This document shows positions 1 to 9,363 of a DNA stretch of 64,000 bases, piece after piece. Location: positions 2,329,409 to 2,393,408 of the forward strand of contig NZ_CP036264.1 in assembly GCF_008035925.1 (NCBI RefSeq), read 5' to 3'. This DNA comes from Stieleria maiorica. GTDB lineage: Bacteria; Planctomycetota; Planctomycetia; Pirellulales; Pirellulaceae. The position numbers and the translations under genes are program-made. Each line of letters begins with the position of its first letter. The stretch's first letter is position 1. Under the pieces are notes generated by a model. It had not been told where the DNA came from. It did no database searches and saw only the letters and a program-made list of their open reading frames with translations.

Positions 1-309
1 CAGTGGCAGGTCCCTGCACAGGCAATACCGGGCAGATCGTTCACCGTCTCCATCGCTCACCGGTTACCCGAATCTTTGGGGGAACAGAACTTTCACGTCA
101 CGATCAAAGACGCCGGCGGGAAACGGATCGAGCGAATCGTTCGCTCTGCATCGGGACAGGGCAAACTGGAGGTGACGTTCCAGATCCCCGAGCGGTTGTC
201 CGGGAAAAAAATCTCTGCCGCGGCGTTCGTCGGTGAGGAGTTTTCCAACAACCTGATGTATCGAACGGTCAGCGACATCAAGATTAACGGTCCAGCAAAT
301 CCCCAATGA
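1..309 (+). CDS. C-terminal part of an unidentified protein (5' end outside window)
   Basis: The frame is open from the first base to a TGA at 307-309, so this is the last ~102 residues of a larger gene. The sequence looks like a small beta-rich domain, with alternating hydrophobic residues, an NFHVTIKD stretch and a KLEVTFQIP stretch. It could be the C-terminal sandwich domain of a secreted enzyme, but I do not recognise a family. Its last 26 bases overlap the 3' end of the convergent glycosyltransferase gene. A shorter reading from a TTG at 76 is possible but less likely because the upstream frame is open. Confidence 0.5.
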   Translation, partial: QWQVPAQAIPGRSFTVSIAHRLPESLGEQNFHVTIKDAGGKRIERIVRSASGQGKLEVTFQIPERLSGKKISAAAFVGEEFSNNLMYRTVSDIKINGPANPQ

Positions 310-1414
310 ATTGATTCGCGTGTCGCGAGTTGACCGCGCGAGCCAGTTTCCAAATGGTACTGACTGTCCCGATGTGCTGGACCAAGCTGGGGCATGGGAA
401 CAGAATGGGAATCTTATCGGAATTGGCGATCTGGCCGATCACCACGTCGATTCGGGACAGCCCCTTTCCGTCGGGCAACCGGCGGTGCTGAGAAACGAGC
501 GGCGAAGTCAGGATCCGCCGCAGTGCCTCGGGGGAAAAGACGAACGCCACCGCTCCCCAGACCCAGCGGTCGGGAAACCGGTGCCACCCTGCGGAGGCTT
601 GCGTGTAGGCTTTGCTGCAGTACAGCGACGCGATCCATGGCCCATCATCCGGCCAGAGCACGCTTTCCAAGTAGTCTCGCATCGCCGGAGCGCCCAGGAA
701 CAACGCGTCGTCTTGGATCATCATGTAGGCATCCGCGTGGGGATCCCGCATGAACAACTCGCCGAGTGACAACATGTAGTTGGGAAAGGCTCCAACGGCC
801 GGACTGCGGCGGCAGGCGACGAGCCGCTCAAGGGACTGCGGAACATCCACCTTACCGTCGATAAACAACCGTGGGTCGCTCCATCCGGATGTTAGGATCG
901 AACCGACACTGCGCTCCAACGTCGGCAGTCGGCGTGCAGCCGTGGTGACACCCACGGCCCAGGTCGCGACGTTTTGATTCGAACCCGGGGGTGGCGTCTC
1001 CGGTCGTGGAAGAAGATCAGCGATGCTATCGACGGTGACCGCCCGAAGGTGATCGTACGATTTGCGTCCCCAATCAACGCAATCATCTTCGTCGGGGGCC
1101 ACGGCCGGCAATGACCGTTCCGCCCATCGATTCAGTTTCTTGGCCGATTCCAGATTGCATCCCGCGACTCCGTTTTCATCGATCACTTGTTCGGTCAACG
1201 CGAACAACAGCGACGCGACGATCGGGTTCAAGTCACGCTGTGACGGTGGGTAAGATCCACAGCATGCCCGACAGGCCGCCGCTGAAACCTGCAATCCCGT
1301 GTGGTTATTAATCCCCGAGATGCTTTTCAATAATCTGCATACGGCGATTTCGCCCGTGTCGGACGAATCGACCACTTCGCGATGCCGACAGGTTTCGGGC
1401 GCTCGACATTCCAT
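284..1414 (-). CDS. glycosyltransferase-like protein with N-terminal cysteine domain
   Basis: This encodes about 376 residues. The N-terminal ~100 residues hold C3, C9, C26, C48, C51 and C52, including GEIAVC (21-26) and a QVS..AC..C segment (42-51). The same pattern is present in the divergent GT2 gene at 1769. From about residue 150 the protein resembles a glycosyltransferase: a TWAVGVTTAARR strand start, then an acidic QDD triad at 234-236 like the DxD nucleotide-sugar/metal site. The donor and acceptor cannot be deduced. The ATG at 1414 overlaps the stop of the upstream 77-residue gene (TGATG), which indicates translational coupling; a GTG at 1417 is an alternative start. Inference: a modifying enzyme that recognises something shared with its partner transferase through the cysteine domain. 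Confidence 0.7.
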   Translation of the reverse strand: MECRAPETCRHREVVDSSDTGEIAVCRLLKSISGINNHTGLQVSAAACRACCGSYPPSQRDLNPIVASLLFALTEQVIDENGVAGCNLESAKKLNRWAERSLPAVAPDEDDCVDWGRKSYDHLRAVTVDSIADLLPRPETPPPGSNQNVATWAVGVTTAARRLPTLERSVGSILTSGWSDPRLFIDGKVDVPQSLERLVACRRSPAVGAFPNYMLSLGELFMRDPHADAYMMIQDDALFLGAPAMRDYLESVLWPDDGPWIASLYCSKAYTQASAGWHRFPDRWVWGAVAFVFSPEALRRILTSPLVSQHRRLPDGKGLSRIDVVIGQIANSDKIPILFPCPSLVQHIGTVSTIWKLARAVNSRHANQFIGDLLDR

Positions 1415-1647
1415 CACTCCGCCGCGGCGACGCAGGTCGTCGCCCGCAATTGACCAACGAACTCGCCCGCCACCGACGGCGTCGGCCCCACCGTTGCACC
1501 GTCAACCGCACAATTCTTTTTGATCTGCCACTCGCTGCCGTCAAATCGCCAAAGCGTATAACCGAAACCCTCAGGGCCGCTCGAATGCGGTGGCGCGGAC
1601 GAATTCTCGTTTCGGACCGGGCGGACAATCGCTGTTTGCATCATCAT
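1414..1647 (-). CDS. small 77-residue protein of unknown function, coupled to a glycosyltransferase
   Basis: This is a short gene starting with three consecutive ATGs, preceded by AAGGA at a workable distance. The N-terminus is polar and low-complexity (about residues 8-27). It is followed by a denser region with a YTLWRFDGSEWQI block and two cysteines (about residues 45 and 72). There is no signal peptide or membrane segment. Its stop overlaps the next gene's ATG, so the two form one transcription unit. I do not recognise a family. Because it is small, cysteine-containing and coupled to a glycosyltransferase, it could be an enzyme substrate (a peptide precursor) or a small accessory subunit. 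This is inference only. Confidence 0.55.
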   Translation of the reverse strand: MMMQTAIVRPVRNENSSAPPHSSGPEGFGYTLWRFDGSEWQIKKNCAVDGATVGPTPSVAGEFVGQLRATTCVAAAE

Positions 1648-1768
1648 TTGTTCCTTGCGCTGAAATCACGCTTAATCGATGGCCATGGCTACGCCCCCTG
1701 CCACTAGCATAGGGCATCTGATACCTGCCCATCAAACACGCAGAAATCTTTTTTTCAAGACTCTCCCT
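1648..1768. promoter_or_regulatory. divergent promoter region between the two glycosyltransferase units
   Basis: This 121-base gap separates the divergent starts at 1647 (minus) and 1769 (plus), so both promoters must lie here. It holds a run of T at 1750-1755 just before the plus-strand start, and no clear -35/-10 pair or Shine-Dalgarno sequence for the plus gene. The position is inferred from gene layout, not from a motif. Confidence 0.4.
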
Positions 1769-3577
1769 ATGAATTCCGGAAACCTGAATTGCCCGTTCCG
1801 CATCCATCCACGCCGTCAAGGGAACGGCGAGATCGCGACGTGTGGGTTGGTTCAACAGTTATTGCAGACCGAATCGAACGGTGGGACGGATGATGCGTGT
1901 CAGGTGTCGCGCGACGCTTGCGAGGCTTGCTCGGGATCCACTCCGGTCGCCAGCAGCTTTGTCAACGGAGTCTTTCCGTCGATCCTGAATGAAGCCTGCA
2001 CACGGTTTCTGCACGGCAGGTCATCGGACGACGGTCCCCAGACGCGACGGGCGACCGAATTGTTGCAGATCAGCGAAGCGGCGGTCTTGGGGGAATTGGT
2101 GGCGGGCGAGCGGCGATTGCCCAGCTGCGACGTCTACCTGTGTTGCGACGATGCTTCGGCGGCGACGCGACGGTCGATTGAAAGTGTACTCGCCCAACAA
2201 AACGCCGCGGTCAATCTTCATTTGATTCTCAATGGCCCGCGTGCCCAGATTCTGGCAAGCGACTACGCGACGACCTGGAATGTGCATCTTCATCGCCTTG
2301 CAACCGCGACCAGTCTGTTCGCGGCTGTCCACGAATTGGCCCCCACGGCGTGCAGCGAGTTCCTTGCATTGCAGCACGCCGATGCAGTCGCCATGCCCAA
2401 TCGCATCGCCAACGCGGTCGGCGAATTGTGTCGCATGGGAGCCGACGCGATCGGATCGCCGCTGTTGACGCCCGCGGGGGAAGTCGCGGCAACGGAGCCG
2501 ACGGATGCGTATCAGGCATCGATCCCGTGGCCCACGCTGGTCATGCGTCGCAGTGCGTTCATTGATTTAGGTGGGTTTGCGGACCGAAAGTCCGATCCGG
2601 ATCTGGAATGGATCCATCGAGCCAAACGATCCGGCGCGAAAATTCGTGTGATGCCGTTACCGTCTGTCGAACTGCACCGGGATTGGCAGCCGCCGAAAGC
2701 TGTCGCGCCCCCGGCCTATGTCGAACGCTTGGGATCGCTTCGACATCACGCGATCGGGTACCCGCAATCGACGGTTCCATGCGACGTCGTGATCCCGGTC
2801 TATGGGCAGTTGGACTTTGTCGCGCAGGCGATCGAGAGCATCATCCAGCAGCAGGACGCCGAGCCGATCGTTCATTTGATCGACGATCGGGGACCGGAAA
2901 ATGTCGATGCACTGTTTCGCTACTGGGGATCACTGCCGAATGTCCGGCTGTATCGCAATCGAAAGAATGTGGGGCAATACGTTTCATTCAACAATGTGTC
3001 ACCCTACTTTGAAACCGATTTCGTCGCCGTCCAAGACGGTGACGACATCAGTTTGCCGCATCGGCTGGAGACGACCGTCAATCTGCTTGAACGGTCTGAC
3101 GCCGACTTTTTCGCGGCGACGATGGAGCAATTCGCAGCCTCGGACGCCGAAGAAGCGATTGTGGATCGTCAGCGGTTTCGTCGCTCCCACATTCCGTACG
3201 GCAACCAAATGCAATACTTTGCGATGAATCCGACCGCCTGTTTCCGCGTCGCGATGTTTCGGCGATTGGGCGGGTACAGCGACTTCGGTGATCGCGACCG
3301 TAATCGCTGTGGATTGGATTCGGAATTCATGATCCGCGCGTCTCATTCGGCCGTGCGTTTCGCGATTTCGAGTTCCGTCGTCACGCGTTACCGCGTCCAT
3401 CCACAGTCGGCGACACGAAATAGTGAAACGGGATTCGGAACGGACGTCCGAACATTTTCGCTTCAGGAATGTCGCCGGCGGGCCGGGCTGTATCAACGAG
3501 CCGCGTTCGATCCCCGTTCCTTCGGCGCGTTGGGCAGATACCGCGACGTGACCGAACGGGTGATATCGGTTTCCTGA
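1769..3577 (+). CDS. tandem-domain family 2 glycosyltransferase with N-terminal cysteine domain
   Basis: The protein is about 602 residues from the ATG at 1769. The frame extends upstream to 1679, but those 30 codons look non-coding. Residues 1-60 carry C8, C25, C44, C51 and C54 with GEIATC (20-25) and QVSRDACEACSGS (45-57), matching the partner gene on minus. A first GT2-like fold begins near residue 121 (DVYLCCDD). A second, better preserved GT2 domain begins near 336 (CDVVIPVYGQ) with an acidic DGDD site near 423, the expected nucleotide-sugar/metal ligand. No membrane segments are visible, so it probably acts in the cytoplasm. The 3' end overlaps the convergent kinase gene by 85 bases. 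Substrates are unknown. Confidence 0.8.
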   Translation: MNSGNLNCPFRIHPRRQGNGEIATCGLVQQLLQTESNGGTDDACQVSRDACEACSGSTPVASSFVNGVFPSILNEACTRFLHGRSSDDGPQTRRATELLQISEAAVLGELVAGERRLPSCDVYLCCDDASAATRRSIESVLAQQNAAVNLHLILNGPRAQILASDYATTWNVHLHRLATATSLFAAVHELAPTACSEFLALQHADAVAMPNRIANAVGELCRMGADAIGSPLLTPAGEVAATEPTDAYQASIPWPTLVMRRSAFIDLGGFADRKSDPDLEWIHRAKRSGAKIRVMPLPSVELHRDWQPPKAVAPPAYVERLGSLRHHAIGYPQSTVPCDVVIPVYGQLDFVAQAIESIIQQQDAEPIVHLIDDRGPENVDALFRYWGSLPNVRLYRNRKNVGQYVSFNNVSPYFETDFVAVQDGDDISLPHRLETTVNLLERSDADFFAATMEQFAASDAEEAIVDRQRFRRSHIPYGNQMQYFAMNPTACFRVAMFRRLGGYSDFGDRDRNRCGLDSEFMIRASHSAVRFAISSSVVTRYRVHPQSATRNSETGFGTDVRTFSLQECRRRAGLYQRAAFDPRSFGALGRYRDVTERVISVS

Positions 3578-6500
3578 ATCGGCCGGGATCGAAACACACG
3601 AAACCCGTAAAACGATGGTTGCGAATGGGGTTGGGACCATCCCAGGTATCGAGGCTGGATGCCTGACATCCCCATGTGGAAACGATAGTCGAATCCGCAA
3701 ACTTGAATCCGCGCGGCATTGACCGGATCGATGTCATTGGCCCATTCACGCACGTTGGAATAGGTGTCGAAGATGCCGAAGGCGTTGGGGCGAGCCAATC
3801 CGACTGCCCACGACGTTTTCCCATCGGTCGGCTTGGACGGGGTGTAGCCCTCGGAAATCCGATCGGTCGACAACAGGTACGACGGTTGCAGACAACTGCC
3901 GAAGGAATAGTCGGTGATCGCTCCACCGTTGCACATAAAGAACCATTCCTCCGCCATCGGCAACCGATACCCCCGCCGCTGTCGGTAATTCGGGTGCAGT
4001 TTGGCCGGCTCGATCGAATCGTCCGTGCGATCGGTGTAACAGACTTGATCCTCGGTCAGACCTTCGGCACGTGAAAGCCAATTGCAATACGCCACCGCGT
4101 CGTGGTAGGTCACGCTGCCGACCGACGCGTTATTCGATGGAGAGTTCCAGCCTCTGGATTGCTCTCCCTCGGGTAGCCAACGGAGCATCTGGCTGAGCGT
4201 GACTTCGGCCATTGCCGCTTCGATGCGGTAGGTCGCGTCGGGGGCGTGCAGCGGCAAAACGATCATCGTGTGGCCCTCAGAATTGACGTACCAATCGCGA
4301 TCTTGTCGACGTTCCGGTTTCTCCACGTAGAGCTGCCCATCGACCCAATCCGCTTCGTTCCACTGCCGCAGAAACCACAACGAATTGGCCCGCAGACTGG
4401 CGTGGCTGGCCGTGGTGAACCAACCTTGAGTCAACGTCAGAACACGATTACGAAGATCGGCGTTGATCTGTTCCGGCGGGAATTCGCCCAAGGCTTGAAT
4501 CAGACCGCATTGTGTCGCAAGGTCCGGCTCGACCAGCAACCGTTGGGCGATCGGCACGGGATCGACGCCGAAGACCTCGATGCGTTGGACCAGTCGCGTG
4601 CGGGCGTTGGGGATCGATGTTCGGCCAAAGCTGATCTGCCGATAGCGGGACACAAGTTGTTCGCGATCGGCGGATTCCAACGCTTCGAATTCGCGTTCGG
4701 CCAACAGCCGCCGCAGTTCCTCACGCACCCAATCTTCTGTCTCCTCCGATTGGTCGGGATCCCGTGGCGGCTGTCGATCGGGGCGGAAAGTTGCCCAGAT
4801 GTCGTCGTTGGACGCACCGTGCCGCAGCAGGATCGCCGCTGCGGATGCCTTTCGCTTGGCATCGCGTTTCCACGTCGGGTCGTGAACATCCAGCGGTTTG
4901 GCGACCGCTTCGTCCAACAGCGGGCGCACGGCGTCGCGGTGCTTGTCGATCAAGTCGATGGAGAACAGGATTTGCTGAACTTCGGCGTGCAGCAGCTGAT
5001 TGGTCAGTTCGGGGATGTCGTCTTCGAGCAAGTTGATCAGCAAATTCTGCGCGGCCGATCGACGGATCTCTGTCTCGTCACTGCCGTCGGCGGTCATCAC
5101 GGCGGCCAATGGATCGACCAGCACCGGCCTGGCGGGGCGAATCAGGTCCACCATGGATCGAAAGTAGCGTCGGTCGATGTTGGCAAAGTGGATCAGTTCA
5201 TCGGTAAAGTGGGCTGACAATGATTTCCATCGATCACCGCTGGCGGAGGATTCGTCCGGGGGATCGAACCTTGCCAGAGCCAAGGCCGCGTTGAATCGCG
5301 GGCTGACCACGCGGCCGTTTTCATCCGAGCGAGGCAACAGGGTTTCATCCTCGGCTTGGCTCCAAAGGTATTCGGAGAGTTGATCACCGAACCCGTGAAG
5401 TTCGCGGCACAACAATTCCAACGTCTCGGGGTCCGATTGAAGCAACGCCGGTTGGATCTTCGCCAGTTCGTTGCGACCGGAACGAAGCAGGGCCAAGCTG
5501 GAGAACAAATGCGGGGGCGAACCGGGCCGGCTTTGCTGTTGAATTTGAACCAAGTTGTCGAGCGCCCATCGCTCACGTCGCTCCAATTGGTCCAGCAATC
5601 CGCTCACCTCGCCGACCTTGGCAACGGTCAGCTGGTTGGTGAGTGTCTCGGCCCGATTCCAAGATGCCAATTCGTAGGCGGCCCAGCCGCCCAGCAAAAG
5701 CAAGAATCCCACGAGGGCCAGGTTGGATAAATGCCTCCGTGTCGCGGATCGCATCATCCGCTGCTGAGCATCATCCCAGTGGTCCCGTCGGGTCAGCGCA
5801 AGGATCGAAACCCATTCGGGCAGCGTCGGCAGGTGCCGTTTATCGGGCCTGGAATCCCAGACCTCGGTGCGTTGTGCCAAGCGGATTTCCGCCCGTCCCT
5901 TGCGTGTTCCCCGTTGCAGGTGCGCTTGCCAGTCACGGATCGCGGGCACCAGATAATCGTGAGCGAGGTGATAATAAACCAGTTGTGACAGGTTGCCGGT
6001 CACACTGCCCGATTGGCTTGCCGACTGGATGCCGGATTGGCTTTGCGAAACATCGCCCCGGCCCTCGGGATCGGTTCGCGTGATCAGGTGTAATTCCGAA
6101 TCAAGCGCCCGCATCATGGATTGGAACTGTTTGGGCTGGTCGGCGTAACCGGAAACTTCCAGCAACTCCTCGCGCGACCTCATGTGGCCTTTCAGGTTCG
6201 CACCGGGCTGGGGCAACAGGGCGCCCAGGGTTTCATAGACGGCGTGCAGGTGTACTCGATAATTGGCCGGTGCGTTTTCCGAGGAAAAGTTTTCGTCCAA
6301 GAACATCAGGCCCACCCCCGCGGTGCCGCCGATCTTGCGCAGCGTGGCCGTCGTCCAAGGTTTGCTTTTGATCATTTCGGCAAACAGGGCCAGACGAACG
6401 GGCGTGACTTTTCCGTGTTCGGCCAGCCCGTCGATCGCTTGGGCGATGAAGGCTTTTTGGTCGCGGGAGAAGTCGCTGCTGTGCTCGGGCAGACGCTGGA

Positions 6501-8247
6501 ACGCACGGCCGAATTCGGTCAACACGCGCCGGGCATGCTGCAGGTCGAACAGGTCGATCAACGCCATGTTCTTGTTCTGCATCAGGTCGATTTCCAGATG
6601 ATCCATGAATCGGCTGAACGCCAACCAGAAGTCGTCTCGGACCATCAGAATGCATTGAACATGCTCGCCGTCACACTGCCGCAGCGCCTTGGCCAGCGCC
6701 GAGTGCTCCGGCCGATCGATCGAGTACAGCCATTGTTCAAACTGGTCGATCACGATCAGGATCTTTTTGTCGCCGCCCATCACCTCGCCGCGGCGGAGCG
6801 TTGCGATCGATTCGGCCAGGCCCAGGTCGGTGTCTAGGTAAGGACAACGACGACGCAGGCGATTCAGCAAGCGTGATTCGGTCGCGTCGGGGGCGGACTC
6901 GATGACGACCGGAATGATGTCCGAGCAGAGCGTCGGGATCAGTCCCGCTTTGACGAACGAGCTTTTGCCGCATCCGGACGGTCCATAGATCAACCCGATG
7001 CGAAAACTGTTTTCCGGGTCGGGGTCTTCAATCCGCCGCTTCCAAAACAAGACCGATTCGGGAGTTCCGTCGCGGTCGTAAGGCCCCGGCAACAGCCCCA
7101 AGAAAAAATGCGCGTCTTGAGGTCCAAAGGATCGCAACCCCCGGGGAACGATCCCCAGTGCCCGGCGGCTGGATCGACTGTTTTCCGACGAACGCTGCTG
7201 TGCCTCAACCGCCTTTCCGTCGCCGCGCAGCGTCGGGCTGGCAAACGCCAGGTTTTCGCTGTCGGAGAGCAGGTGGCGCAAATCTTCGCAAAGTTCCAAC
7301 GCCGATTGGTGCCGCGCCATCGCACGCTTGGAAAGCGTCTTCAGGCAAATCCGCTCGAGTTCCGCTGGCACGTCGCGGTTCAGATCGCGAAGCGGACGGA
7401 CCTCTTGCTCTTGAATCAAATCGGTGACCGATTGACCGGGTTCGGCGACAAACGGACGTTGCCCGGTCAGCAATTGATACAAAACGACGCCCAGGCTGAA
7501 GATATCCGAAGTGCGTTTGACCAAATGGTTTTCGCCCCGCGCCTGTTCCGGGCTCATGTACGCGGGCGTCCCGGCGACGGTTCTGGAGCCGATCCCATCG
7601 TCTTCCAGTAGTGCAAGCCCGAAATCTGCGACGTACGCCGTCCCCCGTTTGTCCAACAGGATGTTGTTCGGTTTGATGTCGCGGTGAATGACGCCCTGGT
7701 TGTGCACGTAATGCAGCGCCTCGGCAATCGTCGCGACCAATTCCACCGACTCGAGAATCGACAACGGGGTGGATCGCATTCGGTGGACCAAATCTCGCCC
7801 GTCGATGTACCGGGAGACGATGAAGCAGAGCCCGTCGTCGGTGGTACCGACGTCGTGCACCGGAACCACGTTGGGATGTTCCAGCTTGGCCAGCGTTCGG
7901 GCTTCGGTCAGAAACGCATTGACGTCTTTGGAGCGCTTGATGCGATGGGCGTGTGGGACCTTGATGGTGACGTGGCGTCGCAGTTCGTCGTCATAGGCCA
8001 AGTACACCGAACCGAATCCGCCTTTGCCGAGCAGGGATTCGATTTTGTAGCGACCGATCGTCCGGGGAAGCAACTCCTCGGGTTCATCGGGCTGATTGTC
8101 GGGGTTGGTGACGGAGGAACCGTTGATCGTTTCGTCGATCGGCTGATCCGTATGGTTGAAAGAAAACTCCGATTCGTCGACCGTTCGCTCGGTCCGCGTT
8201 TCGCGGGCGTCGTTTCGCAGGTTGGTTTCGTTCTCAGGGGTGGTCAT
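3493..8247 (-). CDS. Ser/Thr protein kinase fused to STAND-type NTPase and FGE-sulfatase domain
   Basis: The protein is 1584 residues. The kinase domain spans about 66-330: glycine loop GKGGFG (74-79), lysine in VTIK (96), HRDIKPNN (188-195) and DFG (208-210), all intact. A P-loop NTPase follows, with Walker A GPSGCGKSS (422-430) and a Walker B-like ILIVIDQFEQW stretch, as in STAND signalling ATPases. One membrane helix lies near 838-860. The following ~480 residues look helical and repeat-like. The C-terminus (about 1340-1555) is an FGE/SUMF-like fold with YRLPMAEEW near 1427 and GFRVFRSR at the end. This architecture is known in Planctomycetes. Known biology suggests a membrane-anchored signalling hub; the signal is unknown. 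The ATG overlaps the nitrilase stop by 4 bases, which places the start at 8247 and argues for co-translation. Confidence 0.9.
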   Translation of the reverse strand: MTTPENETNLRNDARETRTERTVDESEFSFNHTDQPIDETINGSSVTNPDNQPDEPEELLPRTIGRYKIESLLGKGGFGSVYLAYDDELRRHVTIKVPHAHRIKRSKDVNAFLTEARTLAKLEHPNVVPVHDVGTTDDGLCFIVSRYIDGRDLVHRMRSTPLSILESVELVATIAEALHYVHNQGVIHRDIKPNNILLDKRGTAYVADFGLALLEDDGIGSRTVAGTPAYMSPEQARGENHLVKRTSDIFSLGVVLYQLLTGQRPFVAEPGQSVTDLIQEQEVRPLRDLNRDVPAELERICLKTLSKRAMARHQSALELCEDLRHLLSDSENLAFASPTLRGDGKAVEAQQRSSENSRSSRRALGIVPRGLRSFGPQDAHFFLGLLPGPYDRDGTPESVLFWKRRIEDPDPENSFRIGLIYGPSGCGKSSFVKAGLIPTLCSDIIPVVIESAPDATESRLLNRLRRRCPYLDTDLGLAESIATLRRGEVMGGDKKILIVIDQFEQWLYSIDRPEHSALAKALRQCDGEHVQCILMVRDDFWLAFSRFMDHLEIDLMQNKNMALIDLFDLQHARRVLTEFGRAFQRLPEHSSDFSRDQKAFIAQAIDGLAEHGKVTPVRLALFAEMIKSKPWTTATLRKIGGTAGVGLMFLDENFSSENAPANYRVHLHAVYETLGALLPQPGANLKGHMRSREELLEVSGYADQPKQFQSMMRALDSELHLITRTDPEGRGDVSQSQSGIQSASQSGSVTGNLSQLVYYHLAHDYLVPAIRDWQAHLQRGTRKGRAEIRLAQRTEVWDSRPDKRHLPTLPEWVSILALTRRDHWDDAQQRMMRSATRRHLSNLALVGFLLLLGGWAAYELASWNRAETLTNQLTVAKVGEVSGLLDQLERRERWALDNLVQIQQQSRPGSPPHLFSSLALLRSGRNELAKIQPALLQSDPETLELLCRELHGFGDQLSEYLWSQAEDETLLPRSDENGRVVSPRFNAALALARFDPPDESSASGDRWKSLSAHFTDELIHFANIDRRYFRSMVDLIRPARPVLVDPLAAVMTADGSDETEIRRSAAQNLLINLLEDDIPELTNQLLHAEVQQILFSIDLIDKHRDAVRPLLDEAVAKPLDVHDPTWKRDAKRKASAAAILLRHGASNDDIWATFRPDRQPPRDPDQSEETEDWVREELRRLLAEREFEALESADREQLVSRYRQISFGRTSIPNARTRLVQRIEVFGVDPVPIAQRLLVEPDLATQCGLIQALGEFPPEQINADLRNRVLTLTQGWFTTASHASLRANSLWFLRQWNEADWVDGQLYVEKPERRQDRDWYVNSEGHTMIVLPLHAPDATYRIEAAMAEVTLSQMLRWLPEGEQSRGWNSPSNNASVGSVTYHDAVAYCNWLSRAEGLTEDQVCYTDRTDDSIEPAKLHPNYRQRRGYRLPMAEEWFFMCNGGAITDYSFGSCLQPSYLLSTDRISEGYTPSKPTDGKTSWAVGLARPNAFGIFDTYSNVREWANDIDPVNAARIQVCGFDYRFHMGMSGIQPRYLGWSQPHSQPSFYGFRVFRSRPIQETDITRSVTSRYLPNAPKERGSNAAR

Positions 8248-9200
8248 TTGGCAAACCGCACGATGCGGGTGTCCTGTTCGATTCCGGTTCGCTCGGCGAG
8301 CGGGCCGTACAGTTCCGGGCGTCGGGATTTGAGCCAACGGCGGCCGGTGCAGGATGCCTGAAGCGACGGATCAAGCCGAGCGACGACCATGTCATCATCG
8401 GCTTTCCAGGATTCGGCAAGCGTTTCTCCATAAGGATCCAAAATCATCGCATTGCCGGTTCGAACTTCATCATCATCGATGCCGACGCCGTTGCTGAAGA
8501 TCAGGAACAAGCCGTTGTCGTGTGCCCGAGCGGGCAGCCAACGCCTTAGCCACTCGCGGCCCTTGGGACCGCGAAACTCGGCTTCGATCGCTTCGGGGTT
8601 CGATTCACGCTGCTCCCAGAGTTTGGGATCGATGACGCCCATGCAGTGCGGGCTGGGGGAATTGCAGCCTCCGGTTTGATGGGGAGCGAGCAGGATCTCG
8701 GCGCCCATGAGGGCGTTCATGCGGACGTTTTCGCCGATGTTGTTGTCGTAACAGATTAAAACGCCGACCGTCGCGCCCTGGGGAATCTCGAACACGGTGT
8801 ACTCATCGCCGCAATCCAGATGTTCGCTGATGAAACAATGCAGTTTCCGATGCACCGCGACCTGGCCGTCGGGCATCGCGACGACGTAGCTGTTGAACAG
8901 CCGACCGTCGTCGCCCTGTTCGATCAGCCCCGCACCGATCGTCATCTCGTGCCGCCGGGCAAGCTCTAACAGCGTGTCGGTCGATCGCCCGCCGTGGATC
9001 GGTTCGGCGAGCTGGCGGCACGCTTCGGCGGACAAGTTCCTGACGTGCCAATAACCTGTCAAACACATTTCCGGGAACGCGATCAATTCAACGCCCCTGG
9101 CCTTTGCTTCAGCTGTCAAGGCTTCGACGCGACCAAGGTTGTAGCTCTTGTCACCGGGGCGATGATTGAACTGGACGGCGGCGACAGTGATCGGGTTCAT
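8244..9200 (-). CDS. carbon-nitrogen hydrolase (nitrilase superfamily)
   Basis: The 318-residue length fits the family. The catalytic Glu-Lys-Cys triad is readable as the E of AFPEM (near 44), the K of VHRKLH (near 119) and the C of LICYDN (near 151). The family hydrolyses nitriles, amides or carbamoyl amides through a thiol intermediate in the cytoplasm. The particular substrate cannot be told from sequence. It is first in an operon with the kinase fusion downstream (4-base ATGA overlap). That pairing may only reflect shared expression. No signal peptide is present. Confidence 0.88.
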   Translation of the reverse strand: MNPITVAAVQFNHRPGDKSYNLGRVEALTAEAKARGVELIAFPEMCLTGYWHVRNLSAEACRQLAEPIHGGRSTDTLLELARRHEMTIGAGLIEQGDDGRLFNSYVVAMPDGQVAVHRKLHCFISEHLDCGDEYTVFEIPQGATVGVLICYDNNIGENVRMNALMGAEILLAPHQTGGCNSPSPHCMGVIDPKLWEQRESNPEAIEAEFRGPKGREWLRRWLPARAHDNGLFLIFSNGVGIDDDEVRTGNAMILDPYGETLAESWKADDDMVVARLDPSLQASCTGRRWLKSRRPELYGPLAERTGIEQDTRIVRFAK

Positions 9201-9363
9201 GGGAGACCATTGGTGGGGAAGGCGACGATAAAACGGACGAGGTCGATGGTGCGATTCAATCGCATTCGACCACCGTCCAATTCACCGGGCATTGTAACGA
9301 AACAAGCCTCCCGCAATGCGTGCTCGCGGAGAAAACGATTTCTTGGCGTTCACATCGTCGCAG

